A stretch of 64,000 bases of DNA from Aliikangiella sp. G2MR2-5 (GTDB taxonomy: Bacteria; Pseudomonadota; Gammaproteobacteria; Enterobacterales; Kangiellaceae): positions 62,001 to 126,000 of the forward strand of contig NZ_JADPQF010000003.1 of NCBI RefSeq assembly GCF_015687155.1, given 5' to 3'. Under the pieces are notes generated by a model. That model saw only the letters and a program-made list of their open reading frames with translations, ran no database searches and was not told the DNA's origin. Below are positions 27,401 through 39,078 of the stretch, in pieces; positions within the stretch are counted from its first letter, which is position 1; every line of letters begins with the position of its first letter. A program made the translations under genes and the position numbers.

Positions 27401-28534
27401 ATTCTAAATGGCGCTGTGGCCGAAAAAGGTCCTAACAAGCTGAAAAAAGGTACTACCCTTACTGAAGAATATTTGCACGAAGTTGGTGCTGAGCAATGGT
27501 TGGAAATTCAGTTGCGTGATGAAGAACTTCAAACGCAAATTGAAGCTTTGGCGGCTAACCTTGAAGAACAGAAAAAAGAGTACGACAAAAAGCTTGAAAT
27601 TAAGCGTGTCAAAATTACTCAAGGCGATGATCTTGCGCCTGGCGTTCTTAAAGTTGTTAAAGTTTATATGGCGGTTAAACGTCGTATTCAGCCAGGTGAC
27701 AAGATGGCGGGTCGTCACGGAAATAAAGGGGTTATCTCTAACATTGTTCCTGTTGAAGACATGCCATATCTGGAAAATGGCGAGCCGGTTGATATTGTTC
27801 TGAACCCTCTCGGGGTACCGTCTCGTATGAACATTGGTCAGATACTTGAGACTCACTTAGGGTGGGCAGCTAAAGGCTTAGGCCGCAAGATTGACGAGAT
27901 GATCGAGCAGCAAGCTACTGTTCAGAAAACTCGTGAATTTTTGGAAAAAGTTTATAACCACAGAGAAGAGGCGACAGTTGATCTGAACTCTCTAACTGAT
28001 GATGAAGTCATGAACATGGCTGAAAACCTGAGAAAAGGTGTCCCTATGGGAACTCCAGTTTTCGACGGCGCCAAAGAGTCTGAGATTAAGCATTTGTTAG
28101 AGCTTGCTGATCAAGACTGTTCTGGTCAGTCATGGTTATACGACGGTCGTACAGGTGATCGCTTTGATCGACCGGTAACTGTTGGTTACATGTATATGCT
28201 GAAATTGAACCACTTGGTAGACGACAAAATGCATGCTCGTTCGACCGGTTCTTACAGTCTGGTTACGCAACAGCCATTGGGTGGTAAAGCTCAATTTGGT
28301 GGACAGCGTTTCGGGGAGATGGAAGTCTGGGCTCTGGAAGCTTATGGGGCGACTCATACACTTCAGGAAATGCTTACGGTTAAGTCAGATGACGTTAATG
28401 GCCGTACCCGTATGTACAAAAATATTGTTGACGGTGACCACCGCATGGATCCAGGTATGCCTGAATCCTTCAACGTATTGGTTAAAGAAATCCGCTCGCT
28501 TGGTATTAATATCGAGCTTGAGCAGGAAAGCTAA
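24464..28534 (+). CDS. rpoB: DNA-directed RNA polymerase subunit beta
   Basis: At 1356 residues it is slightly longer than E. coli RpoB (1342). The rifampicin pocket reads [33 protein letters not shown] and then [14 protein letters not shown], with the unmutated Asp, His and Ser positions, so rifampicin sensitivity is predicted. The [14 protein letters not shown] and [14 protein letters not shown] motifs near the catalytic centre and the C-terminal clamp helices are present. The start at 24464 follows TGAGGAGCCC. rpoC follows after 80 bp. Confidence 0.98.
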   Translation: MAYSYTEKKRIRKDFGLNKRVLDVPYLLAIQLDSYRSFLNEDDIVNSGLEKAFKSVFPITSYSGSAALEYLSYSLGEPVFDVKECQIRSVTYSASLKVKIRLVIYDKESKNKNIKEVREQEVYMGEMPLMTENGTFVINGTERVIVSQLHRSPGVFFDSDKGKTHSSGKLLYNARVIPYRGSWLDFEFDPKDCLFVRIDRRRKLPATILLRALEYTTPEMLEMFYDTDKVEVDKDGIFTLELIPERLRGETANFDIKGKRGKVIVEAGRRITVRHIKELEKAGIDKIEIPSEFLIGKAIAKEIIDEETGEVLVEANAEVTEELINKLIEAEIHSFETLYTNDLDCGPYISDTLRIDPTNSPLEALIEIYRMMRPGEPPTKESAEALFENLFFTDERYDLSRVGRMKFNRRVGRDSDEGEGTLSKQDIIDVVTTLLNIRNGKGEVDDIDHLGNRRIRSVGEMAENQFRVGLVRVERAVKERLSMAEADNLMPQDLINAKPVSAAIKEFFGSSQLSQFMDQNNPLSEVTHKRRVSALGPGGLTRERAGFEVRDVHPTHYGRVCPIETPEGPNIGLINSLSCYARTNDYGFLETPYRRVENGQATDQIDYLSAIDEGKYYIAQANIALDDDGRMVEDLISCRYQGEFTLTTVENVQYMDVSPQQIVSVAASMIPFLEHDDANRALMGSNMQRQAVPTLRADKPLVGTGMERTVAVDSGVTVAAKRGGVIEFVDASRIVVRVNDDETIGGEAGVDIYNLTKYTRSNQNTCINQRPIVNVGDEIGRGDVLADGPSTDLGELALGQNMKIAFMPWNGYNFEDSILISENVVKEDRFTSIHIQELTCIARDTKLGAEEITADIPNVGESALAKLDESGIVYVGAEVKAGDILVGKVTPKGETQLTPEEKLLRAIFGEKASDVKDTSLRVSSGTVGTVIDVQVFTRDGVEKDARALDIEASEIARAKKDLNDELAILKGNIQSRAFKILNGAVAEKGPNKLKKGTTLTEEYLHEVGAEQWLEIQLRDEELQTQIEALAANLEEQKKEYDKKLEIKRVKITQGDDLAPGVLKVVKVYMAVKRRIQPGDKMAGRHGNKGVISNIVPVEDMPYLENGEPVDIVLNPLGVPSRMNIGQILETHLGWAAKGLGRKIDEMIEQQATVQKTREFLEKVYNHREEATVDLNSLTDDEVMNMAENLRKGVPMGTPVFDGAKESEIKHLLELADQDCSGQSWLYDGRTGDRFDRPVTVGYMYMLKLNHLVDDKMHARSTGSYSLVTQQPLGGKAQFGGQRFGEMEVWALEAYGATHTLQEMLTVKSDDVNGRTRMYKNIVDGDHRMDPGMPESFNVLVKEIRSLGINIELEQES

Positions 28535-28549
28535 TACAAATGCGGAGCG

Positions 28550-28572
28550 GCCGGCGCAAGTTAGGCGCCGGC
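28550..28572 (+). other. GC-rich hairpin between rpoB and rpoC
   Basis: GCCGGCGC and GCGCCGGC pair perfectly (8 bp) around AAGTTAG, 15 bp after the rpoB stop and about 42 bp before rpoC. It has no T run and stands out from the AT-rich surroundings. It may protect or pause the transcript; this role is not shown. Confidence 0.6.
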
Positions 28573-28614
28573 AATTAACCACCAGTTTTAATTTCACTCC
28601 GGGAGGAGAAAAAA

Positions 28615-31600
28615 TTGAAAGATTTATTAAACTTTATTAAACAGCAAAACCAAACTGAAGAATTTGATGCAATTCGAATTGGTTTGGCGTCACCAGAAAT
28701 GATCCGCTCCTGGTCTTTCGGCGAAGTCAAAAAGCCGGAAACTATTAACTATCGTACTTTCAAACCAGAAAGAGACGGACTTTTCTGTGCCAAAATTTTT
28801 GGACCGGTTAAAGATTATGAGTGTCTTTGCGGTAAATACAAGCGTCTAAAGCATCGCGGTGTCATTTGTGAAAAGTGTGGCGTTGAAGTTGCACTTGCCA
28901 AAGTGCGTCGTGAGCGTATGGGTCATATTGATCTTGCATGTCCGGTTGCACACATCTGGTTCCTGAAGTCTCTGCCGTCCCGTATCGGTCTTTTGATGGA
29001 TATGACTTTACGTGATATCGAGCGTGTTCTTTATTTCGAGGCATTTGTGGTAACAGAGCCTGGCATGACAACGCTAGAGCGTGGTCAGCTTCTAAGTGAA
29101 GAATCTTACCTTGACGCATTGGAAGAGTTCGGCGACGAGTTTGACGCTAAAATGGGTGCTGAAGCGGTAATGGCGCTTTTAACTCAGATTGATATTGAAG
29201 AAGAAGCAAGAACTATTCGTGAAGAGATCCCGAATACTAACTCAGAAACCAAGCTGAAAAAGTACACCAAGCGTTTAAAGCTTCTTGAAGCTTTTATCGA
29301 GTCTGGTAACAAGCCTGAGTGGATGATCATGACAGTTTTACCTGTTCTGCCACCAGATTTACGTCCGTTGGTTCCTTTGGACGGTGGTCGTTTCGCAACT
29401 TCTGATTTGAATGACCTGTACAGACGAGTTATCAACCGTAATAACCGTTTGAAGCGTCTGCTTGATTTGAACGCACCTGACATTATCGTACGTAACGAGA
29501 AACGTATGCTTCAGGAAGCTGTTGACGCGCTATTAGATAATGGTCGTCGCGGCCGAGCAATTACAGGTTCTAACAAGCGTCCACTTAAATCTTTGGCTGA
29601 TATGATCAAAGGTAAGCAAGGTCGTTTCCGTCAAAACCTTCTGGGTAAGCGTGTTGACTATTCTGGTCGTTCGGTCATCGTGGTTGGACCTACTTTGCGA
29701 CTTCATCAGTGTGGTCTTCCTAAGAAAATGGCGCTGGAGCTATTTAAGCCTTTCATTTTCGGAAAGCTTGAGTTACGTGGTTTAGCTACGACAATTAAAG
29801 CAGCCAAGAAAATGGTTGAACGCGAAGAGCCAATCGTGTGGGATATTCTGGAAGAAGTTATTCGTGAACATCCGGTACTGTTAAACCGTGCACCTACACT
29901 TCATAGATTAGGTATCCAGGCGTTTGAGCCTGTATTGATTGAAGGTAAAGCAATACAGTTACACCCTCTGGTTTGTGCGGCTTACAATGCTGACTTTGAC
30001 GGTGACCAAATGGCAGTACACGTTCCATTGACTATCGAGGCTCAACTTGAATCTCGAGCATTGATGATGGCAACTAACAACGTACTTTCGCCTGCATCTG
30101 GGGAGCCTATCATTGTTCCTTCTCAGGACGTTGTTCTTGGTCTTTACTATTTGACGCGTGAAAAAATTAACGACCTGGGTGAAGGCATGGTATTTGCCGA
30201 CACCGCAGAAGCGTTGAAAGCTTACCGTACGGGGAAAGCTGCATTACATGCAAAAGTGAAAGTTCGTATGACACAAAGTCTTCTTAATGAAGATGGTCAG
30301 GAAGAAATAACAACGTCATTGGTTGAAACTACTATTGGTCGAGCTTTGTTATTCGAAATCGTACCAAAAGGACTTCCATTCGAGCTGGTTAATGCAAAAA
30401 TGACCAAGAAAGCTATTGCTAACTTGATTAACCAGGCATACCGTCAATTGGGCTTGAAAGATACCGTTATTTTTGCTGACCAGTTAATGTATACCGGTTT
30501 CAATTATGCAACGCTTTCCGGTTCTTCTGTTGGTATTGACGATATGGTTATTCCTGACGAGAAGAAAACCATCATTGAAGCAGCTGAACAAGAAGTTCGT
30601 GAAATTGAAGACCAGTTCTCCTCTGGTCTGGTTACTCAAGGTGAGCGCTACAACAAAGTAGTTGATATCTGGTCACATACAAATGAGCAGGTTGCCAAGT
30701 CGATGATGGATAACTTGAGTCATGAAGATGTAGTCAACGCCGAAGGCGAAACTGTTAAGCAGGAATCATTTAACTCTATTTATATGATGGCTGACTCCGG
30801 TGCTCGTGGTAGTGCCGCACAGATTCGTCAGCTCGCAGGTATGCGTGGCTTGATGGCTAAACCAGATGGCTCGATTATTGAGAGTCCAATCAAAGCGAAC
30901 TTCCGTGAAGGATTAAGCGTACTTGAATACTTCATCTCAACTCACGGTGCTCGTAAAGGATTGGCTGATACTGCATTGAAAACAGCGAACTCAGGATATC
31001 TGACCCGTCGTCTGGTGGATGTTGCTCAAGACCTGGTTGTCACTGAGGTTGATTGTGGTACTGAAAAAGGTCTGACAATGACTCCGCTGATTGAAGGGGG
31101 AGACGTTGTCGAGCCACTGCGTGAGCGTGTATTGGGGCGTGTAAATGCTGAGCATATCTACAAGCCAGGTACGGACGAAGTACTTTGTGAAGCTGGAACA
31201 TTGTTGGATGAAGCCTGGGTAGAAACCCTGGAAGAAAACAGTGTCGACCAGGTTGTTGTTCGCTCGGTAATCTCCTGTGAAACACGTAATGGTGTTTGTT
31301 CGCAATGTTATGGCCGTGATTTGGCTCGCGGACATAAAGTTAACATTGGTGAAGCAATTGGTGTAATCGCGGCACAGTCAATCGGTGAGCCGGGTACACA
31401 GCTTACCATGCGTACTTTCCACATTGGTGGGGCGGCATCGAGACAAAGTGCTGAAAACAACGTACAGTTGAAGAATGACGGTACTCTGAAGCTACATAAT
31501 GCTAAATACGTAACTCGTGATGACAACAAGCTGGTTATCGTATCACGTTCTACAGAGTTAACCTTGTTAGACCAATACGGTCGTGAACGTGAGCGATATA

Positions 31601-32838
31601 AAGTACCTTACGGTTCTGTGCTTGAGCATAATGACGGCGCTGCGGTTAACGGTGGTGATATAGTTGCTAACTGGGATCCACATACTCACCCAATCATCAC
31701 TGAGATCGCTGGTACCATCAAATTAGTGGACGTTGTCGAAGGCGTGAATATGACGCGTCAGACTGATGAACTAACCGGTTTGAGCTCATTGGTAATTACT
31801 GAATCTAAGCGTACTGGTACTAAGGCAAATGATATGCGTCCGATGATCAAGCTATTCGATGCCAAAGGCAAAGAGTTAATGATCCCTGGAACTAATATGC
31901 CAGCGCAATATATCTTGCCGGTAAACGCTATCGTTAGCATCGAAGATGGTTCTGAAGTTGGTGTCGGTACAGCGATCGCACGTATTCCTCAGGAAGGTTC
32001 AAAAACCGGGGATATCACTGGTGGTCTTCCACGAGTTGCTGACCTGTTTGAAGCGCGTAAGCCTAAAGAGCCTGCAATCCTTGCCGAGATTTCTGGTACT
32101 GTAAGTTTTGGTAAGGAAACCAAAGGCAAGCGTCGATTGGTTATCACGCCTAATGAAGGCGATGCATACGAAGAACTGATCCACAAATGGCGCCAGTTCA
32201 ACGTATTCGAAGGTGAAAAAGTAGAGAAGGGTGAGGTTGTATCTGACGGTGCGGATAATCCTCATGACATTCTTCGTCTAAAAGGTGTTAGCGCATTAGC
32301 TAACTACATCACTAACGAAGTACAAGATGTATATCGTCTGCAAGGTGTAAAAATTAACGACAAGCACATTGAATGTATCGTTCGTCAAATGTTGCGTAAA
32401 GTTAATATTACTAACCCGGGCGACAGTATGTTGTTGAAAGGAGAGCAAATGGAATATGTCCGTGTGCTTGAAGTCAATGACAAGCTGGCTGCAGAAAATA
32501 AAGATCTGGTCCAATTCGAGCGCGTGTTAATGGGTATTACCAAAGCCTCGCTTGCAACCGAATCTTTCGTTTCGGCTGCATCATTCCAGGAAACAACTAG
32601 AGTACTGACCGAAGCTGCTGTTAGTGGTAAGAAAGATACTCTAACCGGTCTTAAAGAGAACGTTATCGTGGGTCGTTTGATTCCTGCGGGTACTGGTCTC
32701 AGCTATCATGAAGAGCGTCGTAAGCGTCTATCTGGCGAATATGACTTCGAGGTAGAGGAAACTGTATCTGCAGAAGATGCTGAAAAAGCACTAAGCGATG
32801 CACTAAGTTCTACTGACCTGGAAGGTGGAGAAGAATAA
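28615..32838 (+). CDS. rpoC: DNA-directed RNA polymerase subunit beta'
   Basis: This subunit has 1407 residues, the same as E. coli. The N-terminal zinc site has CLCGKY and CEKCG, and the catalytic loop [12 protein letters not shown] places Asp460, 462 and 464 on the active-site magnesium. The trigger-loop region ([19 protein letters not shown]) and the second zinc site ([17 protein letters not shown]) are intact. The start is TTG at 28615 after GGGAGGAG; E. coli also uses a non-ATG start here. Confidence 0.98.
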   Translation: MKDLLNFIKQQNQTEEFDAIRIGLASPEMIRSWSFGEVKKPETINYRTFKPERDGLFCAKIFGPVKDYECLCGKYKRLKHRGVICEKCGVEVALAKVRRERMGHIDLACPVAHIWFLKSLPSRIGLLMDMTLRDIERVLYFEAFVVTEPGMTTLERGQLLSEESYLDALEEFGDEFDAKMGAEAVMALLTQIDIEEEARTIREEIPNTNSETKLKKYTKRLKLLEAFIESGNKPEWMIMTVLPVLPPDLRPLVPLDGGRFATSDLNDLYRRVINRNNRLKRLLDLNAPDIIVRNEKRMLQEAVDALLDNGRRGRAITGSNKRPLKSLADMIKGKQGRFRQNLLGKRVDYSGRSVIVVGPTLRLHQCGLPKKMALELFKPFIFGKLELRGLATTIKAAKKMVEREEPIVWDILEEVIREHPVLLNRAPTLHRLGIQAFEPVLIEGKAIQLHPLVCAAYNADFDGDQMAVHVPLTIEAQLESRALMMATNNVLSPASGEPIIVPSQDVVLGLYYLTREKINDLGEGMVFADTAEALKAYRTGKAALHAKVKVRMTQSLLNEDGQEEITTSLVETTIGRALLFEIVPKGLPFELVNAKMTKKAIANLINQAYRQLGLKDTVIFADQLMYTGFNYATLSGSSVGIDDMVIPDEKKTIIEAAEQEVREIEDQFSSGLVTQGERYNKVVDIWSHTNEQVAKSMMDNLSHEDVVNAEGETVKQESFNSIYMMADSGARGSAAQIRQLAGMRGLMAKPDGSIIESPIKANFREGLSVLEYFISTHGARKGLADTALKTANSGYLTRRLVDVAQDLVVTEVDCGTEKGLTMTPLIEGGDVVEPLRERVLGRVNAEHIYKPGTDEVLCEAGTLLDEAWVETLEENSVDQVVVRSVISCETRNGVCSQCYGRDLARGHKVNIGEAIGVIAAQSIGEPGTQLTMRTFHIGGAASRQSAENNVQLKNDGTLKLHNAKYVTRDDNKLVIVSRSTELTLLDQYGRERERYKVPYGSVLEHNDGAAVNGGDIVANWDPHTHPIITEIAGTIKLVDVVEGVNMTRQTDELTGLSSLVITESKRTGTKANDMRPMIKLFDAKGKELMIPGTNMPAQYILPVNAIVSIEDGSEVGVGTAIARIPQEGSKTGDITGGLPRVADLFEARKPKEPAILAEISGTVSFGKETKGKRRLVITPNEGDAYEELIHKWRQFNVFEGEKVEKGEVVSDGADNPHDILRLKGVSALANYITNEVQDVYRLQGVKINDKHIECIVRQMLRKVNITNPGDSMLLKGEQMEYVRVLEVNDKLAAENKDLVQFERVLMGITKASLATESFVSAASFQETTRVLTEAAVSGKKDTLTGLKENVIVGRLIPAGTGLSYHEERRKRLSGEYDFEVEETVSAEDAEKALSDALSSTDLEGGEE

Positions 32839-32891
32839 GAATCTTTAAGGCGGACAGATTATCTAGCCGCCTGATCTTATTCTGAGAATTT

Positions 32892-32937
32892 GACCACTGC
32901 CAGATTTGCGCATTTATTGCACAATCTTGTAGTGGTC
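32892..32937 (+). other. Long imperfect hairpin between rpoC and the rpsL promoter
   Basis: GACCACT (32892-32898) pairs with AGTGGTC (32931-32937), and inside it AGATT pairs with AATCT. There is no T run, so it is at best a weak or Rho-assisted 3' end for rpoC. It ends three bases before the rpsL -35 box. Confidence 0.5.
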
Positions 32938-32940
32938 ATC

Positions 32941-32969
32941 TTGACATCTTATTCCACGGCCTTTACAAT
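32941..32969 (+). promoter_or_regulatory. Consensus sigma-70 promoter of the str operon
   Basis: TTGACA at 32941-32946, exactly 17 bp, then TACAAT at 32964-32969: one mismatch from consensus in total. It lies 87 bp upstream of the rpsL start. Confidence 0.85.
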
Positions 32970-33055
32970 GCCGCTCCCTTAAAATGTGGGCGGAAGTAGA
33001 TGTTCGCGGTTTAAGGTACTATTTTTTAAAGTAAAAGCTGGAGTTATTGTAAACA

Positions 33056-33427
33056 ATGTCAACTATTAATCAGTTGGTACGCAAGCCTCGTAAAAAGGTG
33101 GTTCAAAAGAGTAACGTACCTGCGCTTGAAGCTAATCCTCAAAAGCGTGGAGTTTGTACTCGTGTTTACACTACCACTCCTAAAAAGCCTAACTCAGCAC
33201 TACGTAAAGTAGCTCGTGTTCGTTTAACTAACGGTTTCGAAGTTACTTCTTACATCGGTGGTGAGGGTCACAACCTGCAAGAGCATAGCGTTGTAATGAT
33301 CCGTGGTGGTCGTGTTAAAGACTTACCTGGTGTTCGTTACCACTGTGTTCGCGGTAACCTTGACCTGGCTGGAGTGAAAGATCGTAAGCAAGGCCGCTCT
33401 AAATATGGTGCTAAGCGACCCAAATAA
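33056..33427 (+). CDS. rpsL: 30S ribosomal protein S12
   Basis: The 123-residue decoding-centre protein has [17 protein letters not shown] and [13 protein letters not shown] with the wild-type lysines where streptomycin-resistance changes arise, so sensitivity is predicted. It heads the str operon behind its own promoter; 232 bases separate it from rpsG. Confidence 0.98.
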   Translation: MSTINQLVRKPRKKVVQKSNVPALEANPQKRGVCTRVYTTTPKKPNSALRKVARVRLTNGFEVTSYIGGEGHNLQEHSVVMIRGGRVKDLPGVRYHCVRGNLDLAGVKDRKQGRSKYGAKRPK

Positions 33428-33659
33428 TATCGGTAAGTAAGATTTTAAATTTGACTTACTTTGATTAAAGGAACTATTAGTCGAATCCGATTAATCGTTC
33501 AAACTGACATTCAGCTAACCAACAGTATTTTCCCAAGCTCGCAATGAGTTTGGGATGAATAACTGGGCTGGGTGTAAACCAACATCCCTTAAGTGATGTG
33601 AGTAAGGTCCGGGCTCAAGTCCTGGATAAAGCCTGAAGATACACATAGGAAACTATATT
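33428..33659 (+). promoter_or_regulatory. rpsL-rpsG intercistronic leader, candidate S7-binding region
   Basis: This 232-base spacer holds a nine-pair stem, CCCAAGCTC (33532-33540) with GAGTTTGGG (33546-33554) around GCAAT. A pseudo-symmetric downstream part (CTGGGCTGGGTG, then CCGGGCTCAAG) precedes the AGGAAA ribosome site. In E. coli S7 represses str operon translation by binding the S12-S7 spacer. That role here is inferred from position. Confidence 0.5.
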
Positions 33660-34133
33660 ATGCCAAGAAGACGCGTAGTCGCCAAACGTGAGATCCTGCC
33701 AGATCCTAAGTTTGGAAGTGAGCTATTAGCTAAATTCATCAACGTTCTTATGGTTGATGGAAAGAAATCTGTTGCAGAAAAAATCGTTTATAGCGCTCTT
33801 GATATCATTAAAGAGAAGAAAAACGTTGAAGATGCACTCCCAATTTTTGAAGAAGGTTTGGACAAAATTAAGCCTTTGGTTGAAGTTAAGTCTCGCCGTG
33901 TAGGTGGATCTACTTACCAGGTACCGGTTGAAGTTAGACCATCACGTCAAACTGCTCTTGCAATGCGCTGGTTAGTTGAAGGCGCGCGTAAGCGTGGTGA
34001 AAAGTCAATGAATGCTCGTTTGGCTGGTGAAATCCTTGACGCTATCGAGAACCGAGGTTCTTGTGTTAAGAAGCGTGAAGACGTTCATCGTATGGCTGAA
34101 GCGAACAAAGCATTCGCACACTATCGTTGGTAA
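33660..34133 (+). CDS. rpsG: 30S ribosomal protein S7
   Basis: The 157-residue primary 16S-binding protein of the 30S head begins [21 protein letters not shown] and contains [26 protein letters not shown], ending [13 protein letters not shown]. In enterics it is the translational repressor of the str operon. fusA follows 47 bp downstream. Confidence 0.98.
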   Translation: MPRRRVVAKREILPDPKFGSELLAKFINVLMVDGKKSVAEKIVYSALDIIKEKKNVEDALPIFEEGLDKIKPLVEVKSRRVGGSTYQVPVEVRPSRQTALAMRWLVEGARKRGEKSMNARLAGEILDAIENRGSCVKKREDVHRMAEANKAFAHYRW

Positions 34134-34180
34134 GTTTTACTTTGCTTTTGCTATTGCCGCAAAGCTAAGAGGGATATTGA

Positions 34181-36268
34181 ATGGCACGCAGTACTCCAAT
34201 AAGTTTATATCGCAACATCGGAATTTGCGCACATGTTGACGCGGGTAAGACCACGACAACCGAACGCGTACTTTTCTATACCGGACTTTCTCATAAGATA
34301 GGGGAAGTGCATGACGGTGCGGCGACGATGGACTGGATGGAGCAGGAACAAGAGCGTGGCATCACAATTACTTCGGCTGCAACCACGACTTTCTGGAGTG
34401 GTATGCGCGGCGAATATGACAAACATCGCATCAATATTATTGACACTCCCGGACACGTTGACTTCACTATTGAAGTAGAACGTTCGTTACGAGTTCTCGA
34501 CGGTGCGGTGGTTGTGTTCTGTGGTTCATCAGGTGTTGAACCACAGTCAGAAACTGTTTGGCGCCAAGCCAATAAATACCATGTCCCTCGTATGGTGTTC
34601 GTTAATAAAATGGACCGTGCGGGTGCTAACTTCTTGAGAGTTATTGACCAAATTGAAAATCGTCTCGGTTCTCATCCAGTGCCAATTCAATTGCCGATTG
34701 GTGCAGAGGAAGAATTTAAAGGGGTTATTGATCTGGTCAAAATGAAAGCGATTTTCTGGAATGAAGAAGATCGTGGAATGACTTTTGAGTACCAGGATAT
34801 TCCGGCTGAGCTTCAGGCTGAGTCAGAAGAGTGGCGTGAAAAAATGGTAGAGGCAGCAGCCGAAGCAAGTGAAGAGCTAATGGATAAGTACCTTGAAAAT
34901 GGTGACTTATCAGAAGAAGAAATTAAATTAGGACTTCGTACTCGAACCCTGTCGAATGAAATCGTAGTGGCCACTTGTGGTAGTGCCTTTAAAAACAAAG
35001 GCGTACAAGCCGTACTGGACGCAGTTATTGACTACATGCCTTCACCTGTTGATATACCGCCGATTCGAGGCGTTAAGGATGATGGAGAAACTGAAGACAG
35101 CCGACCTGCTGACGACAAAGCTCCTTTCTCTGCCTTGGCATTTAAAATCGCAACGGACCCGTTTGTCGGTTCATTGACTTTTATCCGAGTTTATTCTGGT
35201 GTACTCAAAACGGGTGAGCAGATCTTTAACTCGGTCAGAGGAAAGAAAGAGCGAGTGGGTAGAATTGTTCAGATGCATTCGAATTCCCGCGAAGAAGTTA
35301 AAGAAGTATATGCTGGAGATATCGCCGCACTGATTGGTGTTAAAGATGTTGTCACTGGAGATACCTTTTGCGATGGAAATAATAAAATTATTCTAGAGCG
35401 TATGGAGTTTCCAGAGCCGGTAATTTCTATTGCGGTGGAACCTAAAACGAAAGCCGATCAGGAAAAAATGGGGATTGCGCTAGGCAAACTGGCTCAGGAA
35501 GATCCTTCTTTCCGTGTAGAAACTAACGAAGAGTCGGGACAAACAATTATTTCAGGAATGGGTGAACTCCACCTGGATATCATTGTTGACCGAATGAAGC
35601 GAGAGTTTAAAGTCGAAGCAAATGTGGGTAAACCACAGGTTGCATATCGCGAAACAATTCGAAAGTCGGTGGAAGCAGAGGGTAAGTTTGTTAGACAGTC
35701 TGGTGGTCGTGGTCAATATGGTCATGTCTGGTTGAAACTTGAGCCTCTAGAAGAAGGCGCAGGTTTCGAATTTGTTAACGAAATCGTTGGTGGTGTCGTA
35801 CCCAGGGAATACATTCCTGCGGTAGGCAAAGGTGCTGAAGAAGCCATGAATCAAGGGGTTTTCTCAGGATATCCAATGGTTGATGTTAAAGTGACCTTAT
35901 ACGATGGCTCCTTCCATGACGTTGATTCAAGCGAAATGGCATTTAAGATCGCTGCATCTATGGGCTTTAGAAAAGGAGCTCTGGAAGCAAATCCAGTTCT
36001 ACTAGAGCCAATAATGAAAGTTGAAGTTGTAACGCCGGAAGAGTACATGGGCGATGTGATGGGAGATTTAAATCGCCGTCGCGGAATCGTTCAGGGTATG
36101 GATGACAATCCGACAGGAAAAGTTATTCGCGCAGAAGTTCCTTTAGGGGAAATGTTTGGTTATGCCACTGATTTACGTAGTGCAACCCAGGGTCGTGCTA
36201 GCTACTCCATGGAGTTCGGTAAGTACGCTGAAGCACCTGCGAGTGTCACAGATTCCCTAAAATATTAA
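34181..36268 (+). CDS. fusA: Elongation factor G (canonical, str operon)
   Basis: This 695-residue translocase GTPase has G1 [10 protein letters not shown]2 [15 protein letters not shown]3 DTPGH and G4 NKMD, with domains II-V to the end. The N-terminal [15 protein letters not shown] and [20 protein letters not shown] match the FusA1 type that performs both translocation and ribosome recycling. It lies in the usual rpsL-rpsG-fusA-tufA order. A second, divergent EF-G is encoded at 45291. Confidence 0.98.
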   Translation: MARSTPISLYRNIGICAHVDAGKTTTTERVLFYTGLSHKIGEVHDGAATMDWMEQEQERGITITSAATTTFWSGMRGEYDKHRINIIDTPGHVDFTIEVERSLRVLDGAVVVFCGSSGVEPQSETVWRQANKYHVPRMVFVNKMDRAGANFLRVIDQIENRLGSHPVPIQLPIGAEEEFKGVIDLVKMKAIFWNEEDRGMTFEYQDIPAELQAESEEWREKMVEAAAEASEELMDKYLENGDLSEEEIKLGLRTRTLSNEIVVATCGSAFKNKGVQAVLDAVIDYMPSPVDIPPIRGVKDDGETEDSRPADDKAPFSALAFKIATDPFVGSLTFIRVYSGVLKTGEQIFNSVRGKKERVGRIVQMHSNSREEVKEVYAGDIAALIGVKDVVTGDTFCDGNNKIILERMEFPEPVISIAVEPKTKADQEKMGIALGKLAQEDPSFRVETNEESGQTIISGMGELHLDIIVDRMKREFKVEANVGKPQVAYRETIRKSVEAEGKFVRQSGGRGQYGHVWLKLEPLEEGAGFEFVNEIVGGVVPREYIPAVGKGAEEAMNQGVFSGYPMVDVKVTLYDGSFHDVDSSEMAFKIAASMGFRKGALEANPVLLEPIMKVEVVTPEEYMGDVMGDLNRRRGIVQGMDDNPTGKVIRAEVPLGEMFGYATDLRSATQGRASYSMEFGKYAEAPASVTDSLKY

Positions 36269-36320
36269 TGAATTAAATTTGAAGTTTTATTTTTAAAATA
36301 TCAACAATGAGGAAAAGGTA

Positions 36321-37511
36321 ATGTCTAAAGAAAAATTTGAACGTACCAAACCCCATGTCAATGTAGGAACAATCGGCCACGTTGACCATGGTAAAACTAC
36401 TTTGACAGCAGCAATGTGTACAGTATTGTCAGCTGCATTTGGCGGCGCGGCAAGAGCGTTCGACGAAATCGACAATGCACCAGAAGAGAAAGAGCGTGGT
36501 ATCACCATCGCAACTTCACACGTTGAGTATGAAACAGCTAACCGTCACTACGCACACGTAGACTGCCCCGGACATGCTGACTATGTTAAAAACATGATCA
36601 CTGGTGCGGCTCAGATGGACGGAGCGATTTTGGTATGTTCAGCAGCAGACGGCCCAATGCCACAAACGCGTGAGCACATCTTGTTATCACGTCAGGTAGG
36701 TGTACCGAAGATCATCGTATTCTTGAACAAATGCGACATGGTAGACGACGAAGAGTTGTTAGAGCTTGTTGAAATGGAAGTTCGTGAGTTGTTAGATGCA
36801 TACGAATTCCCGGGTGACGACACGCCAATCATCAAAGGTTCAGCGTTGAAAGCCTTAGAAGGCGACGAAGGTCCTCTAGGTAAAGAAGCAATCTTGGCAT
36901 TGGCAGAAGCTTTGGATACATATATCCCAGAGCCAGAGCGTGATATCGATAAAGATTTCATCATGCCAATCGAAGACGTATTCTCAATCTCAGGTCGTGG
37001 TACTGTTGTAACAGGACGTGTTGAGAAAGGTATCGTAACCGTTGGAGAAGAGATCGAAATCGTAGGTATTCGTGAGACTCAAAAAACAACCGTTACAGGT
37101 GTAGAAATGTTCCGTAAGCTGCTTGACGAAGGTCGTGCAGGTGACAACGTTGGTATCCTTCTTCGTGGTACTAAGCGTGACGATGTTGAGCGTGGCCAAG
37201 TATTAGCGAAGCCTGGTTCAATTACACCTCACACTAAGTTTGAAGCAGAAGTTTACATCTTGAGCAAAGACGAAGGTGGACGTCACACTCCATTCTTCAA
37301 AGGTTACCGTCCACAGTTCTACTTCCGTACAACTGACGTAACTGGCGCTTGTGAATTGCCAGAAGGCGTAGAAATGGTAATGCCTGGCGATAACATCAAG
37401 ATGGTTGTAGAGTTGATTGCACCGATTGCGATGGACGAAGGTTTACGCTTCGCGATTCGTGAAGGTGGCCGTACTGTTGGTGCGGGTGTTGTTGCTAAAA
37501 TCTTCGCTTAA
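36321..37511 (+). CDS. tufA: Elongation factor Tu (str operon copy)
   Basis: The 396-residue protein is identical to the other copy as far as I can compare. The DNA is identical except for about five silent changes (for example the third base of codon 3 and the last Ile codon). The identity stops at the coding boundaries: upstream sequence and ribosome site (GAGGAAAAGGTA) differ. A strong terminator 30 bp downstream ends the operon. Confidence 0.98.
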   Translation: MSKEKFERTKPHVNVGTIGHVDHGKTTLTAAMCTVLSAAFGGAARAFDEIDNAPEEKERGITIATSHVEYETANRHYAHVDCPGHADYVKNMITGAAQMDGAILVCSAADGPMPQTREHILLSRQVGVPKIIVFLNKCDMVDDEELLELVEMEVRELLDAYEFPGDDTPIIKGSALKALEGDEGPLGKEAILALAEALDTYIPEPERDIDKDFIMPIEDVFSISGRGTVVTGRVEKGIVTVGEEIEIVGIRETQKTTVTGVEMFRKLLDEGRAGDNVGILLRGTKRDDVERGQVLAKPGSITPHTKFEAEVYILSKDEGGRHTPFFKGYRPQFYFRTTDVTGACELPEGVEMVMPGDNIKMVVELIAPIAMDEGLRFAIREGGRTVGAGVVAKIFA

Positions 37512-37540
37512 TAGATTTTAGCCGCACGGCAACTTCCTAA

Positions 37541-37570
37541 AAAGAGCGCTTTATAAGCGCTCTTTTTTTT
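37541..37570 (+). terminator. Strong intrinsic terminator after tufA
   Basis: AAAGAGCGCTT and AAGCGCTCTTT pair over 11 bases around a three-base loop and continue into eight T. It closes the str operon here instead of reading on into an S10 operon. Confidence 0.93.
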
Positions 37571-37655
37571 ATGTCGCATTCTTTTTGAACTTGCTGGAAA
37601 CATTGATTTTTCGCAACTACACTTTAAGCTAACAAAAAGTTACGATGGCTTTACA

Positions 37656-39071
37656 GTGAATAATGGAAAAACGACTCTGCGAATCTTCATCCAACTTTCT
37701 CTATTGATTTGTGTCTACACATTGCCCGGTAGACTACTTGCAGATATATCCAGACCAATCCCCTACTGTGTTGATCCTGACTGGATGCCCTATGAGGCTA
37801 TTCGGGATGGTCGTCACGTGGGAATTTCTTCGGACTATCTTGAACTAATATCTGATATGTCGGGATTGATATTTACTTTGGTTGCAACAAGTAGTTGGAA
37901 TGAGTCACTAGAAAAGCTAAGAAGTGGAGAGTGTGAAGCGACTCCCTTGCTAAATCGAACGCCTTTAAGAAGCACCTTTTTAAATTTTAGTAATGTCTAT
38001 TTTGAATCCCCAAATGTTTTAGTTTCAACAAAAGATGAACCGTTTCTACAAAGTGTGGAGCATATTGGCAATCGAAATGTAGCTGTTCCAGAAGGCTATC
38101 GGCTGGCAGAATATATAAAGGTGAACCATCCGGAAGTAAATCTTAAACTAGTAAAAAATGAGTTGGATGGGTTGCTCGCAGTTTCGCGCGGAGAGATTGA
38201 CCTTTTTGTAGGCTCGATGCTGACTGTTAATAGTCGTATTTACAGTCGGAATTTAAATAATTTAAAAATTGCCGGATGGGCTGGTCCTGAAGATAAACTT
38301 AGATTTGGAGTTATCCATAAGCGAGTTGAGCTCTTACCGAAAATAAATTCAGCGATTGCAAAGGTAACTGAACAGCAGCGGCAAGATATCTTTAAGCGTT
38401 GGAATAATATTCGCATTATTCAGGAAAGCAACTACAAGCTAGTCCTTCAAGTTGTCTCCTGTGCTCTAGTTATTTTGCTCATACTGTATTTCAGGAATCG
38501 CAGCGTTGAAAAATTTAACCTCAAGCTAACTCGAAAAAATAGAGAACTCGACAATCTCAGAAAAAAGCTGGAGGAGAGTAATAAAAAGCTAGAGTATCTT
38601 TCCATTCATGACCCTTTGACCAATCTGTATAATCGAAATTATCTTAATCAGGAATTTGTAAAGGATATGCGCCGTAAGAGCTCATCTGGACTTTGCTTGA
38701 TTCTAATTGACATTGATTATTTCAAGAAGATCAATGATGAATTTGGGCATCATCAGGGAGACAAGGTTTTAAAACAATTCTCAAACACTCTTATTAATAG
38801 CGTTCGTGATAGTGATGTTGTTACCCGTTGGGGGGGAGAAGAGTTCATTATTATTTGTAATCACTCAAAAGTGGATGAGGCATATCACTTATGTGAACGA
38901 ATCCAACAAAGTATCGAACAACAGGATTTCTCACCGGTTGAACGGATAACCGCAAGTTTTGGTATCGCCGAGATAAAACAGAATGAGTCAATTAATCAAG
39001 GTTTTGAGAGAGCCGATGCAGCTCTCTATATCGCCAAAGATAAAGGCCGAAACTTAATTATTAGTGCGTAA
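37656..39071 (+). CDS. Periplasmic-binding-protein sensor diguanylate cyclase
   Basis: This 471-residue protein has a signal/anchor at about 6-30 and an extracellular-solute-binding (SBP_bac_3-like) domain at about 32-255 (YCVDPDWMPYEAI, GISSDYLELI, AVPEGYRLAEYI). A membrane helix follows at about 262-282, then a short coiled coil and a GGDEF domain. The catalytic motif is GGEEF at 393-397, with RDSD (RxxD inhibitory site) five residues earlier, so a feedback-controlled active cyclase is predicted. The sensor resembles amino-acid-binding domains, but the ligand is unknown. The GTG start at 37656 is the longest reasonable choice. It faces the channel gene tail to tail with seven bases between. 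Confidence 0.9.
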   Translation: MNNGKTTLRIFIQLSLLICVYTLPGRLLADISRPIPYCVDPDWMPYEAIRDGRHVGISSDYLELISDMSGLIFTLVATSSWNESLEKLRSGECEATPLLNRTPLRSTFLNFSNVYFESPNVLVSTKDEPFLQSVEHIGNRNVAVPEGYRLAEYIKVNHPEVNLKLVKNELDGLLAVSRGEIDLFVGSMLTVNSRIYSRNLNNLKIAGWAGPEDKLRFGVIHKRVELLPKINSAIAKVTEQQRQDIFKRWNNIRIIQESNYKLVLQVVSCALVILLILYFRNRSVEKFNLKLTRKNRELDNLRKKLEESNKKLEYLSIHDPLTNLYNRNYLNQEFVKDMRRKSSSGLCLILIDIDYFKKINDEFGHHQGDKVLKQFSNTLINSVRDSDVVTRWGGEEFIIICNHSKVDEAYHLCERIQQSIEQQDFSPVERITASFGIAEIKQNESINQGFERADAALYIAKDKGRNLIISA

Positions 39072-39078
39072 TAATAGC

